From DATATV01 sp036268615 (GTDB lineage: Bacteria > Actinomycetota > Actinomycetes > Mycobacteriales > Pseudonocardiaceae): a DNA stretch of 64,000 nucleotides. Shown in pieces: positions 23,269-30,796 of the stretch (position 1 is the stretch's first letter; every line of letters begins with the position of its first letter). Made by a program: the position numbers and the translations under genes. The stretch is taken from assembly GCA_036268615.1 (NCBI GenBank), contig DATATV010000060.1, forward strand, positions 186,001 through 250,000, given 5' to 3'. The notes beneath the pieces are model-generated. The model saw nothing but the letters and a program-made list of their open reading frames with translations, ran no database searches and was not told the origin of the DNA.

Positions 23269-23874
23269 GTGTTCGAGCGATTCACGGATTCGGCTCGGCG
23301 CATCGTGGTACTCGCCCAGGAAGAATCACGGGGCCAGAACCACGACTGGATCGGCACCGAGCATCTGCTGCTCGCCCTGTTCCACAATCGGGACGAGAGC
23401 GGCGACCCGGTGCTCACCGAAGCGCTGCCAGCGATCAGGTTGGACGAGGTACGGGCGCAGGTCGGCCGGATCGTGCCGGCCGGGTCGAGTGCGCCCTACG
23501 GGCACATCCCGTTCACCCTCAGGGCGAAGAAGGTGCTGGAGCAGTCCCTTCGCGAAGCCACCCGGCTGCGCTGCGGTTACATCGCGCCCGGCCACCTGTT
23601 GCTGGGCATGCTCTCGCTGCCCGACAGCGTGAGCGTGCGCGTGCTGGTCGAACTGAACGTCGACATCGCCGAACTCCGCAAGCGGGTCACCGAGTTGAGC
23701 ACCAACTGGGACGAGCCGCCGCCGACCGGCCACAGCTCCGCGCGGATGACACTGTCCGGCGGGTTCGTCAGCCGCAGCGAACTGGGGGCCCGGGTGGACT
23801 ACCTGGAGGAGCAGGTCCGGCTGCTGACCGACGAGGTGCGGACGCTGCGCGGGCGGCTGGACAAGGGCCGCTGA
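23269..23874 (+). CDS. Clp N-terminal (ClpC-N) domain protein
   Basis: A 201-residue protein consisting of the double Clp-N repeat found at the start of ClpC/ClpA. Repeat 1 is FERFTDSARRIVVLAQEES...IGTEHLLLALF; repeat 2 is FTLRAKKVLEQSLREATRLRCGYIAPGHLLLGML. A C-terminal coiled segment (GARVDYLEEQVRLLTDEVRTLRGRLD) follows. There is no AAA ATPase domain, so it cannot unfold substrates itself. Such stand-alone proteins may deliver substrates or adapters to ClpCP or resemble the MecA-binding module. The start is a GTG; the reading frame extends upstream but loses family similarity. Confidence 0.85.
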   Translation: MFERFTDSARRIVVLAQEESRGQNHDWIGTEHLLLALFHNRDESGDPVLTEALPAIRLDEVRAQVGRIVPAGSSAPYGHIPFTLRAKKVLEQSLREATRLRCGYIAPGHLLLGMLSLPDSVSVRVLVELNVDIAELRKRVTELSTNWDEPPPTGHSSARMTLSGGFVSRSELGARVDYLEEQVRLLTDEVRTLRGRLDKGR

Positions 23875-23881
23875 GCACCGG

Positions 23882-24364
23882 TCAGCGGGTGCCCCACTGG
23901 TAGGACTGCTTCTGCAGGCGCAGGTAGATCAACGTCTCGATGTCGCGCACGCCCTGGATCGCGCGCACCCGGTTGGACAGCAGGTCCAGCAGATGCCCGT
24001 CGTCCTCGCAGACCGCCTCGCAGAGCAGGTCGTAGCGGCCGGCGCAGATGATCACGTAGGTGATCTCGTCCATCTCGGCGAGCGCCTCGGCCACCGGTTC
24101 CAGCGGACCGTCCACCTTGATGGTGATCATCGCCTGGCGGAACAGCCCGACCTGCATCGGGTCGGTCACCGCGACGATCTGCATGATGCCGCTCTGGGTC
24201 AGCCGCTGCACCCGCTGGCGCACCGCGGCCTCGGACAGCCCGACGGCCTTGCCGATCGTCCCGTAGGCCCGCCGACCGTCCTGCTGCAACTGTTCGATGA
24301 TCTTCTTGGACACGTCGTCGAGCACGAGCGCGGCAGGTTCCGGCGCTGCGTTGTTTCTTCGCAC
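23882..24364 (-). CDS. Lrp/AsnC-family regulator
   Basis: A 160-residue Lrp-type protein. The HTH is DDVSKKIIEQLQQDGRRAYGTIGKAVGLSEAAVRQRVQRLTQSGIM, followed by the RAM ligand domain (QAMITIKVDGPLEPVAEALAEM, YVIICAGRYDLLCEAVCEDDGHLLDLL). It diverges from the aldehyde dehydrogenase gene at 24555 across 190 bp and is probably its regulator, as AsnC-type proteins often respond to amino acids or amines. It is convergent with the Clp-N gene, 7 bp away. Confidence 0.88.
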   Translation of the reverse strand: MRRNNAAPEPAALVLDDVSKKIIEQLQQDGRRAYGTIGKAVGLSEAAVRQRVQRLTQSGIMQIVAVTDPMQVGLFRQAMITIKVDGPLEPVAEALAEMDEITYVIICAGRYDLLCEAVCEDDGHLLDLLSNRVRAIQGVRDIETLIYLRLQKQSYQWGTR

Positions 24365-24457
24365 CGGCGCATCATCCCGCGCGGCCGCGGGCGACCGTGG
24401 CGCAGCCGGGTCAATGGCGAGTCACCGCCGATGGATCACGACGGAAATCGTGGTTCC

Positions 24458-24523
24458 ATCGAGTCCGCAAGCTCGATATGGTCTGAGAAAGCTGGCTCGT
24501 GCTACTTTTTCCGCGCACGAACC
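24458..24523. promoter_or_regulatory. Inverted repeats in the AsnC/aldehyde dehydrogenase intergenic region
   Basis: ATCGAG-N8-CTCGAT spans 24458-24477, and a second imperfect repeat, GGCTCGTGC (24494-24502) with GCACGAACC (24515-24523, 8 of 9 pairing), lies closer to the dehydrogenase ATG. The two could be Lrp/AsnC sites in the shared promoter region. Confidence 0.4.
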
Positions 24524-24554
24524 AGGCTCGACCACCGTGCCGCAAGGAGCGCTC

Positions 24555-25991
24555 ATGACCGACAAGATCGCCTTCCGGAACCTCGTCGACGGCGAGGCCA
24601 GCGACGCGGCCGACGGTCGCACCCTGGACGTCGTCAACCCGGTCACCGGGGAGGTCTACGCGACCTCGCCACTGTCCGGCCCGGCCGATGTGGACGCCGC
24701 GATGGCCGCGGCCGACCGGGCGTTCGAGACCTGGCGGGACACCACGCCCGGCGAACGCCAGCTCGCGCTGCTGCGGCTGGCCGACGCGCTGGAGTCGCGG
24801 GCCCAGGAGGTGGTCGCGGTGGAGTCGGCCGACACCGGCAAGCCGCTGGGCCTGACCGCGACCGAGGAACTGCCACCCGCGGTGGACCAGATCCGGTTCT
24901 TCGCCGGGGCGGCCCGGGTGTTGGACGGGCGGTCGGCCGGTGAGTACATGGCCGGCCACACCTCGTTCGTGCGGCGTGAGCCGGTCGGGGTCTGCGCGCA
25001 GGTCACGCCGTGGAACTACCCGCTGATGATGGCGATCTGGAAGGTCGCCCCGGCGCTCGCGGCCGGCAACACGGTGGTGCTCAAGCCCTCGGACACGACG
25101 CCGGCCAGCAGCACGCTGCTCGGTCAGATCGCCGCCGAGTTCTTCCCGCCGGGCGTGTTCAATGTGCTGTGCGGCGACCGGGACACCGGTAAGGCGCTGG
25201 TGGCACACCCGCGGCCGGACATGGTGTCGATCACCGGCAGCGTGCGGGCCGGCATGGAGGTGGCCACCGCGGCGGCCGCTGACCTCAAGCGCACCCACCT
25301 GGAACTGGGCGGCAAGGCGCCGGTGATCGTGTTCGAGGACGCGGACCTGGCGGCGGCGGCCGAAGGCATCGCGATGGCCGGCTACTTCAACGCCGGGCAG
25401 GACTGCACCGCGGCGACCCGGGTGCTGGTGGCCGAGGCGGTGCACGACGAGTTCGTGGCCGCGCTGGCCGAGCAGGCGGCGAGCACCCGTACCGGTCTGC
25501 CCGACGACGAGGAAGTGCTGTTCGGGCCACTGAACAACGCCGACCAGTTGGCCAGGGTGACCGGTTTCCTCGACCGGCTGCCCGACCACGCGTCGGTGCG
25601 GGCCGGCGGTTCCCGGGTGTTCGACCGCGGTTACTTCTTCCAGCCCACGGTGATCTCCGGGCTGCGCCAGGGGGACGAGGCGGTGCAGAACGAGATCTTC
25701 GGCCCGGTGATCACCGTGCAGCGCTTCGCCGACGAACAGGAGGCGCTGGCGCTGGCCAACGGGGTCCGCTACGGGCTGGCCTCCAGTGTGTGGACCCGGG
25801 ACCACGGTCGGGCCATGCGGGCGGCCAAGAAGCTGGACTTCGGCTGCGTGTGGATCAACACGCACATCCCGCTGGTCGCCGAGATGCCGCACGGCGGGTT
25901 CAAGCACTCCGGGCACGGCAAGGACCTGTCGATGTACGGGTTCGAGGACTACACCCGGATCAAGCACGTGATGACCAACATCGACGTCTGA
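24555..25991 (+). CDS. Aldehyde dehydrogenase, gamma-aminobutyraldehyde dehydrogenase-like
   Basis: A 478-residue NAD(P)-dependent aldehyde dehydrogenase. Catalytic residues are visible in LELGGKAP (general-base Glu) and GQDCTAATR (nucleophilic Cys); NAD contacts are in TPWNYPLMMA, and VSITGSVRAG is the Rossmann loop. The wording of the N-terminal half and C-terminal GGFKHSGHGKDLSMYGFEDYTRIKHVM resembles the PatD/gamma-aminobutyraldehyde group that oxidises polyamine-derived aldehydes. AAGGAG precedes the ATG. Its stop abuts the stop of the PLP decarboxylase on the opposite strand. Oxidation of an aldehyde from the decarboxylation product, or of an aromatic aldehyde, are alternatives. Confidence 0.85.
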   Translation: MTDKIAFRNLVDGEASDAADGRTLDVVNPVTGEVYATSPLSGPADVDAAMAAADRAFETWRDTTPGERQLALLRLADALESRAQEVVAVESADTGKPLGLTATEELPPAVDQIRFFAGAARVLDGRSAGEYMAGHTSFVRREPVGVCAQVTPWNYPLMMAIWKVAPALAAGNTVVLKPSDTTPASSTLLGQIAAEFFPPGVFNVLCGDRDTGKALVAHPRPDMVSITGSVRAGMEVATAAAADLKRTHLELGGKAPVIVFEDADLAAAAEGIAMAGYFNAGQDCTAATRVLVAEAVHDEFVAALAEQAASTRTGLPDDEEVLFGPLNNADQLARVTGFLDRLPDHASVRAGGSRVFDRGYFFQPTVISGLRQGDEAVQNEIFGPVITVQRFADEQEALALANGVRYGLASSVWTRDHGRAMRAAKKLDFGCVWINTHIPLVAEMPHGGFKHSGHGKDLSMYGFEDYTRIKHVMTNIDV

Positions 25992-27359
25992 CTACGAACT
26001 CTTCGCCAGTTGTTCGAGGCGCCCGAACAAGGTCGGCAGGTAGGACTCCGACTCCGGCTTCATCAGCACACTGCGCAGCACCCGGGCGCCCTCGGCGTCC
26101 GCCCGTACCGACGGGTGGCGGGCGGTGAAGGCATCGGCGCCGACGTGCAGGGTGCTCAGGAAGACCGGGTCGGTCGGATCGGTCATGCCCTGGTGCAGCA
26201 TCCGCGCACTGTCGGCGTCCACAGTGGACAGTGCAAGTGGCTCGGTCGTCGGAAAGTAGCTGACGATGTCGAGTTCCGGGCGCTGGTAGAGGGACAGGCT
26301 GTCCGAATGCTCGATCCGGTCGGCCAGATCCAGCGCGGCCCGCCGCCCGGCGGCGAGCACCTGGCCGAGGCCGTCGAGCGTCGGCGGCAGCAACCGGAAG
26401 GTGAGCCAGAGCGCGGCCGCGGCGGCACCGGCCCGTGAGCACTCCAGGCTGATCTCACCGAGGTGCAGTTCCTCGGAGGTGAAGTAGGTGTAGGGCGAGT
26501 CGTGCTGGTAGAACCGGCCGACCGCCGGGTCGCGGAAGAGCACCGCGCCGCAGCCGTAGGGCTGGAGGCCGTGCTTGTGCGGGTCGACGACAACCGAGTC
26601 GCACTCGGCGATCGCCCGCCACGGCGCAGCCGGCAGGCCCTCGGGCCCCTCGGCCCCGGCCAGCAGGGTGAAGAAGCCGCCGTAGGCCGCGTCCACGTGG
26701 AGACGCACGCCGTAGCGCTCGCGCAGGGCCAGCGCCTCGTCGACGGCGTCGATCGCGCCGAGCGCGGTGCTGCCGGCGGTGAGCACGACCGTGCCGATCC
26801 GCTCGGTGCGCAGCAACGACTCCAGCGCGTCCAGGTCCAGCCGGCCGCGGCCGTCCACCGGCACGGTGTGGCCGCGAATGCCGAGCAGCGCGCACATCCG
26901 GGAGTGCGTGTAGTGCGCCTCACTGCTGTAGGCGACGCCGAGTTCGGGATGGCTCTCCCGGGCCACGAACAGCGCTTCCAGGTTGGCGATGGTACCGCTG
27001 GTGGTGAGGTGGCCGAGGTGCTCGGCGTGGCCGAACATGGTCGCCAGTTGGGCCACCACCTCGCGTTCCATCGCGGCAGTGGCCGGGCCGCCGTCCAGCG
27101 CGTGGTTGTTCGGGTTGATCAGCATCGCGGTCAGGTAGCCGACCACGGCCGCCGGGTGCGGCGGCTTGAGCATCTGTCCGGCGTACCGGGGATGGAAGAA
27201 CGGGTAGTTGTCGGTCAGCCGCGCGGTGAACTCGGCGAACGCCTCGGCCACCTTCTCCTCGGGCACGTCGAGCGAACCGTGCGACTCGAACGACCCGTAG
27301 CCGGCCTGCCACTCGCGAACCGAACTGACCGCCCGGTCCAGCCAGTAGGACAGATCCAT
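25992..27359 (-). CDS. PLP-dependent group II amino acid decarboxylase
   Basis: A 455-residue fold-type I decarboxylase (glutamate/aromatic amino acid family). The PLP lysine is in VVDPHKHGLQPYG; LTTSGTIANLEAL contains the phosphate-binding Ser/Thr, and LHVDAAYGGF contains the Asp that contacts the PLP nitrogen. The substrate amino acid cannot be read. It is the last gene of the six-gene minus-strand operon, overlapping the glycosyltransferase stop by one base in an ATGA arrangement, so it is translationally coupled to the Nit1C-like genes. I do not recall a decarboxylase as a standard member of that cluster, which makes it a distinguishing feature here. Confidence 0.85.
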   Translation of the reverse strand: MDLSYWLDRAVSSVREWQAGYGSFESHGSLDVPEEKVAEAFAEFTARLTDNYPFFHPRYAGQMLKPPHPAAVVGYLTAMLINPNNHALDGGPATAAMEREVVAQLATMFGHAEHLGHLTTSGTIANLEALFVARESHPELGVAYSSEAHYTHSRMCALLGIRGHTVPVDGRGRLDLDALESLLRTERIGTVVLTAGSTALGAIDAVDEALALRERYGVRLHVDAAYGGFFTLLAGAEGPEGLPAAPWRAIAECDSVVVDPHKHGLQPYGCGAVLFRDPAVGRFYQHDSPYTYFTSEELHLGEISLECSRAGAAAAALWLTFRLLPPTLDGLGQVLAAGRRAALDLADRIEHSDSLSLYQRPELDIVSYFPTTEPLALSTVDADSARMLHQGMTDPTDPVFLSTLHVGADAFTARHPSVRADAEGARVLRSVLMKPESESYLPTLFGRLEQLAKSS

Positions 27360-28468
27360 CAGTGCGCCCCTTCCATGACCAGGGCACGGTACAGCAGCAG
27401 GTGACGTTGGGCGGCCGACGCCCAGGTGTACCGGCCGGCCAGCGCGCGGCCCACGGCGACCCGTTGTTCATCCACATCGGACAGTGCGGCGCCGAGTCGG
27501 GCGGCCAGCGCGGGCGGGTCGACGGCGAACCGGGCGACCGGGTCGAAGATCTCGCGCAGCACCGGCAGGTCGCGGGCGACCACCGGCACACCGGCGGCCA
27601 ACGCCTCCATCGCCGCCAGCCCGAAACCCTCCTTTGTGGACGGAAAGGCGAACGCGCCGGCCGCCGCGACGAGGGCGGGCAGTTCGTCGTGGTCGACCGG
27701 GCCGAGCACCACCGGCTCGACGCCCAACTCGGCGGCTCGGCGCTCCCACTCGGCCCGGTAGTCGCGATAGTCGAACAGCGTCTCGCCACCGGCGATGACC
27801 AGCCGCAGGTCCGGCTGGTCCGTGCGGAGCAGGGCGAACGCCGTCAACAGGTCCAGCGAGCCCTTGCGCGGCTCGATGCCGCCGACCGCGAGCACGTACC
27901 GGCCAAACCGGTCCCGCCAGCGGTCCCGGTCGGTCGCGCCGGCCGGACCGGCGGCGATCGCGAACCGCTCGGCGTCCACCCCGTTCGGGATCACTGTCGC
28001 GGCCACGCCGAAGTCCCGGGCGAGTTCGTCGGCGACCGAGCCGGACACGCAGACGTGCGCGAACGGGCGATGGATGGCCCGGTCGTGGCAGGCGACCAGC
28101 TCCGGCGTGCTGAAGTGGTCGATGTGGTGCACCGTGCGCACGCAGCGGTCCACCGCGTTGGCGCTGATGCAGTCCTGCGCGTGCACGATGTCGTAACCGG
28201 CCGGGCAGAACGCCTCCCGCAACACCGCGATCGAGCGCAGGATGCGCGGTCCGACCGGTTCACCGGGAACATCCGGGAACGGCACGACCGCCAGCCGCAC
28301 CCTCGGGTCGACCGGCCGGAAGAAGCCCTCGTCGCCACCCCGACCGAGGGTCCACACGGTGACCGACTGGCCGGCGTCGGCCAACGCCTCGGCCAGCGCG
28401 AGAGTGTGCACCACTCCCCCACGCGGCTTGGTCGAGTAGCTGAGCAGGGCGATCGACAGTTCGCTCAT
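27359..28468 (-). CDS. MSMEG_0565-family glycosyltransferase (GT4)
   Basis: A 369-residue GT-B retaining glycosyltransferase. It carries the wording of the MSMEG_0565 family: LLSYSTKPRGGVVHTLALAEAL at the N-terminus, YDIVHAQDCISANAV, YVLAVGGIEPRKG, and the donor-site motif FPSTKEGFGLAAMEALAAGVPVV with the E-x7-E pair. The ATG at 28468 overlaps the stop of the carbon-nitrogen hydrolase gene by 4 bp. The family occurs in clusters with nitrilases and nitrogen-starvation response proteins; neither donor nor acceptor is known. Its presence suggests that a small molecule made by the operon is glycosylated. Confidence 0.88.
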   Translation of the reverse strand: MSELSIALLSYSTKPRGGVVHTLALAEALADAGQSVTVWTLGRGGDEGFFRPVDPRVRLAVVPFPDVPGEPVGPRILRSIAVLREAFCPAGYDIVHAQDCISANAVDRCVRTVHHIDHFSTPELVACHDRAIHRPFAHVCVSGSVADELARDFGVAATVIPNGVDAERFAIAAGPAGATDRDRWRDRFGRYVLAVGGIEPRKGSLDLLTAFALLRTDQPDLRLVIAGGETLFDYRDYRAEWERRAAELGVEPVVLGPVDHDELPALVAAAGAFAFPSTKEGFGLAAMEALAAGVPVVARDLPVLREIFDPVARFAVDPPALAARLGAALSDVDEQRVAVGRALAGRYTWASAAQRHLLLYRALVMEGAH

Positions 28469-29325
28469 CGGTACACCGCCGGCTTGCGCTCGTGCAGGTG
28501 GTTGAGCACCCGCCGGGCGGTGCCCAGTTCGGCGGCCACGTCCAACTCGGCCACCGCGATGCCCGCCTTCGACCAGGTGCGGGCGAGGATGTCGCCGCCC
28601 GGCCCGACCACCTTGGCCTGGCCGAGGAAGCGCAGCCCGCCCAGGCCGCCGGTCTGGTTGGACGACACCAGCACCACCTGGTTCTCCGCGGCCCTGGCCT
28701 GGTCGTAGAGGTCGAACAGCCGGGACTGGCGGTCCTGGGCCATCCGCGGCGCCCGGTTGGTGATGCTGGTCGGCCACGCCGACAGGCAGGCGACGATCTG
28801 CGCGCCGTCGATAGCCAGGGTGCGGGCCGACTCCGGGAACGTCTTGTCGTAGTCGACCAGCATGCCCAGCCGGCCCACCGGGGTTTCGAACGCGGCGAAC
28901 TCGGTGCCGGCCGAATAGGCCGCCGACTCGCCGACGGGCTGGTGCACCTTGCGGTGATGGCCGAGCACGCCCTCGCCGGTGACGCAGACCGCGCTGTTGT
29001 AGCGCTGCTCGCCGTCGGCCTCGCAGTAGCCGAAGCAGACCACCATCTCGGCGGCGAGCGCGGCCACCTTGCGCACGTGCACGCCGTCGGGGTCCAGCGC
29101 GGGCGGCAGCGCCTCCGGGTCGGGATGGCGCAGGTCGGCCAGGTAACCGCCCAATGCCGCGTCGGGCAGCACCAGTAGGTTCACCCGGTCGCGCCGGGCG
29201 TGTTCGATCAGCGTGGCGATGCGCTGTAGGTCGAAGTCAAGGTCGCGGCCGAAGTTCGCGGCCACCGCGCCGATCCGGATCAGTCCCACGGCCACATCAT
29301 GACGCAGTCGGTAACCGGGCGGCAT
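28465..29325 (-). CDS. Carbon-nitrogen hydrolase (nitrilase superfamily) with catalytic Cys and Glu replaced
   Basis: A 286-residue member of the nitrilase superfamily of the type encoded next to MSMEG_0565. The fold is well conserved (LGGYLADL, CFGYCEADG, YNSAVCVTGEGV, HRKVHQP with the catalytic Lys, DKTFPESARTLAIDGAQIV). However, the nucleophilic Cys expected before YDKxFPE is Asp (LVDYDKTFPE, codon at 28852-28854), and the Glu in LPExALGGY is Asp (codon at 29161-29163). Two of three catalytic residues are thus changed, so ordinary amide or nitrile hydrolysis should not occur. It may be a binding or structural pseudoenzyme. The start is uncertain: ATG at 29325 or in-frame GTG at 29295. Confidence 0.8.
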   Translation of the reverse strand: MPPGYRLRHDVAVGLIRIGAVAANFGRDLDFDLQRIATLIEHARRDRVNLLVLPDAALGGYLADLRHPDPEALPPALDPDGVHVRKVAALAAEMVVCFGYCEADGEQRYNSAVCVTGEGVLGHHRKVHQPVGESAAYSAGTEFAAFETPVGRLGMLVDYDKTFPESARTLAIDGAQIVACLSAWPTSITNRAPRMAQDRQSRLFDLYDQARAAENQVVLVSSNQTGGLGGLRFLGQAKVVGPGGDILARTWSKAGIAVAELDVAAELGTARRVLNHLHERKPAVYR

Positions 29326-29349
29326 CCCGGTGAGCAGGTCATCGGCCGG

Positions 29350-29862
29350 TCAGAACATGTAGGTGGAGTTGATGATCGCGCCCTTGCGCGCGTAGTGGAT
29401 CAGCGCGTCCTGCACGTCGAGCGGATGCGTCGGCACGACACCCTCGATCAGGTCCTGCTCCCGGGCACCGTGCAGGGACAGGCCGAACCGGCAGCAGTAG
29501 ACCGTGCCGCCCTCCTTGATGAACGTCTTGAGCTGGTCGTTGATGTTCTGCTCGCCCGGGAACGCCGAGCTGCCGGTGGTCGGGAAACCCCGGGTGGCCA
29601 GGCAGTTCAGCGAGCCCGGCCCGTAGAAGTAGATCGCCGTCTCGAAGCCCTTCCGCAGCGCCCTGGTGGCCTGCAGGATGGCCACGAAGCTCACCGAGGA
29701 CTCGTGCGCGATGCCGTGCACGAGGGTGAAGTAGGACTGGCCGGGCTCGGCCTGGTAGTCCGGGAACACCTTGGTGCCGCCGTAGATGCTCGATCCCTCG
29801 GGCAGCGCCGGGTGCGCGATCTCGGCGCGGCTGCGCGCTTCGGCCTCGGTCAGTTCGGTCAT
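29350..29862 (-). CDS. MSMEG_0572/Sll0783-family nitrogen starvation response protein
   Basis: A 170-residue protein of the Sll0783 family. Recognisable stretches are GGTKVFPDYQAEPGQSYFTLVHGIAHESSVSFVAILQATR, AIYFYGPGSLNCLATRGFP and KEGGTVYCCRFGLSLHGAREQDLIEGV. The two adjacent cysteines in YCCRFG and the Cys in LNCLATRG are striking and could be redox or ligand residues. In Synechocystis the homologue Sll0783 is strongly induced by nitrogen starvation and is needed for polyhydroxybutyrate accumulation; its biochemistry is unknown. AGGAG precedes the ATG. It is followed 24 bp later by the carbon-nitrogen hydrolase gene. Confidence 0.85.
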   Translation of the reverse strand: MTELTEAEARSRAEIAHPALPEGSSIYGGTKVFPDYQAEPGQSYFTLVHGIAHESSVSFVAILQATRALRKGFETAIYFYGPGSLNCLATRGFPTTGSSAFPGEQNINDQLKTFIKEGGTVYCCRFGLSLHGAREQDLIEGVVPTHPLDVQDALIHYARKGAIINSTYMF

Positions 29863-29903
29863 CGGGACTCCTGCACAGTTGTTGTGGTGGGACAGCGCTT
29901 TGC

Positions 29904-30728
29904 TCAGCCGTAGAGCTTGTCGAAAGTGCCCCGGAAGGCGAGATCGGCCAGTTCGCCCTCGGTGGCCGCGGCGAGTTTGGCCACCTCGCCCGCGTAGTCG
30001 CCCCAGGGCTGGTCGCTGGCGAAGAGCACCCGGTCGTGGCCGACGCCGCGCCGGTCGATCTCGGTGGCCAGCCAGCGCGGGGCGAAGCCGATCGCCCAGG
30101 ACAGGTCGGTGTACACGAGCTTGCCCGCGGTGATCCAGTCGAAGAACCGCGAGCCGATCAGCTTGATGTGTCCGCTCATCCCCCCGCCGAAGTGCACCAG
30201 GTGCACCGGCACCTGGTCGGCATACCAGTCCACCAGGTGGCCGACCTCGTCGATGTCCGAGGCGGCGCCGGGTGAGGTGTGCACGTGCACGACCAGGCCG
30301 TGCTGCCGGGCCACCGCGAAGATCCGGTCCAGCCCCGGCCGGTACGCCGGGTCGGTCACCCGGCCGCCGAGCAGGAAACTGAGTTTGAGCGCGCGTACCC
30401 CCGGTTCACCGGCCAGCGCGAGCGCCGCCTCGGTTCGCGCGCTGTCCTCCGGTTTGGCCGAGACCCAGAGCGCGGCGAGAATCCGGTCGTCGGTGCCGGC
30501 GGCCTCGACGCACAACTCGTTGAAGGAGAAGGCGACCGCCGGGTCGGGCACGCCGTAGTTGGGGATGACCAGCGCGCGCTCGGTGCCCTCGGCGTCGAGG
30601 TCGGCGATGAGTTCGCTGATGGTGCCGCGCGCGGTGACATCGGGGTGCACCGCGGGGCCGCCGTAGAACGGGTAGGCCGGCAGCACACCGAGATGCCGAT
30701 GGGCGTCGAACACACGGAATCCGGACAT
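29904..30728 (-). CDS. Amidohydrolase-family protein (Amidohydro_2-like)
   Basis: A 274-residue TIM-barrel metallohydrolase or decarboxylase. The N-terminal FDAHRHLG replaces the usual H-x-H with HRH, and later residues fit the superfamily: LVVHVHTSPG (strand 5 His), VHLVHFGGG (strand 6 His) and ASDQPWGDY (strand 8 Asp). ACMSD-like enzymes in this superfamily use one zinc and often decarboxylate or hydrolyse small cyclic compounds. It lies between the flavin oxidoreductase and MSMEG_0572-like genes on the same strand (68- and 41-bp gaps), so it acts in the same pathway. The substrate is unknown. Confidence 0.82.
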   Translation of the reverse strand: MSGFRVFDAHRHLGVLPAYPFYGGPAVHPDVTARGTISELIADLDAEGTERALVIPNYGVPDPAVAFSFNELCVEAAGTDDRILAALWVSAKPEDSARTEAALALAGEPGVRALKLSFLLGGRVTDPAYRPGLDRIFAVARQHGLVVHVHTSPGAASDIDEVGHLVDWYADQVPVHLVHFGGGMSGHIKLIGSRFFDWITAGKLVYTDLSWAIGFAPRWLATEIDRRGVGHDRVLFASDQPWGDYAGEVAKLAAATEGELADLAFRGTFDKLYG

Positions 30729-30796
30729 GATCGGGGAACACCTCACGTCGATGCGGGGGCTGGGCGGGCGGCGCGGGTTCGGCTCGGGCTGTGCGG

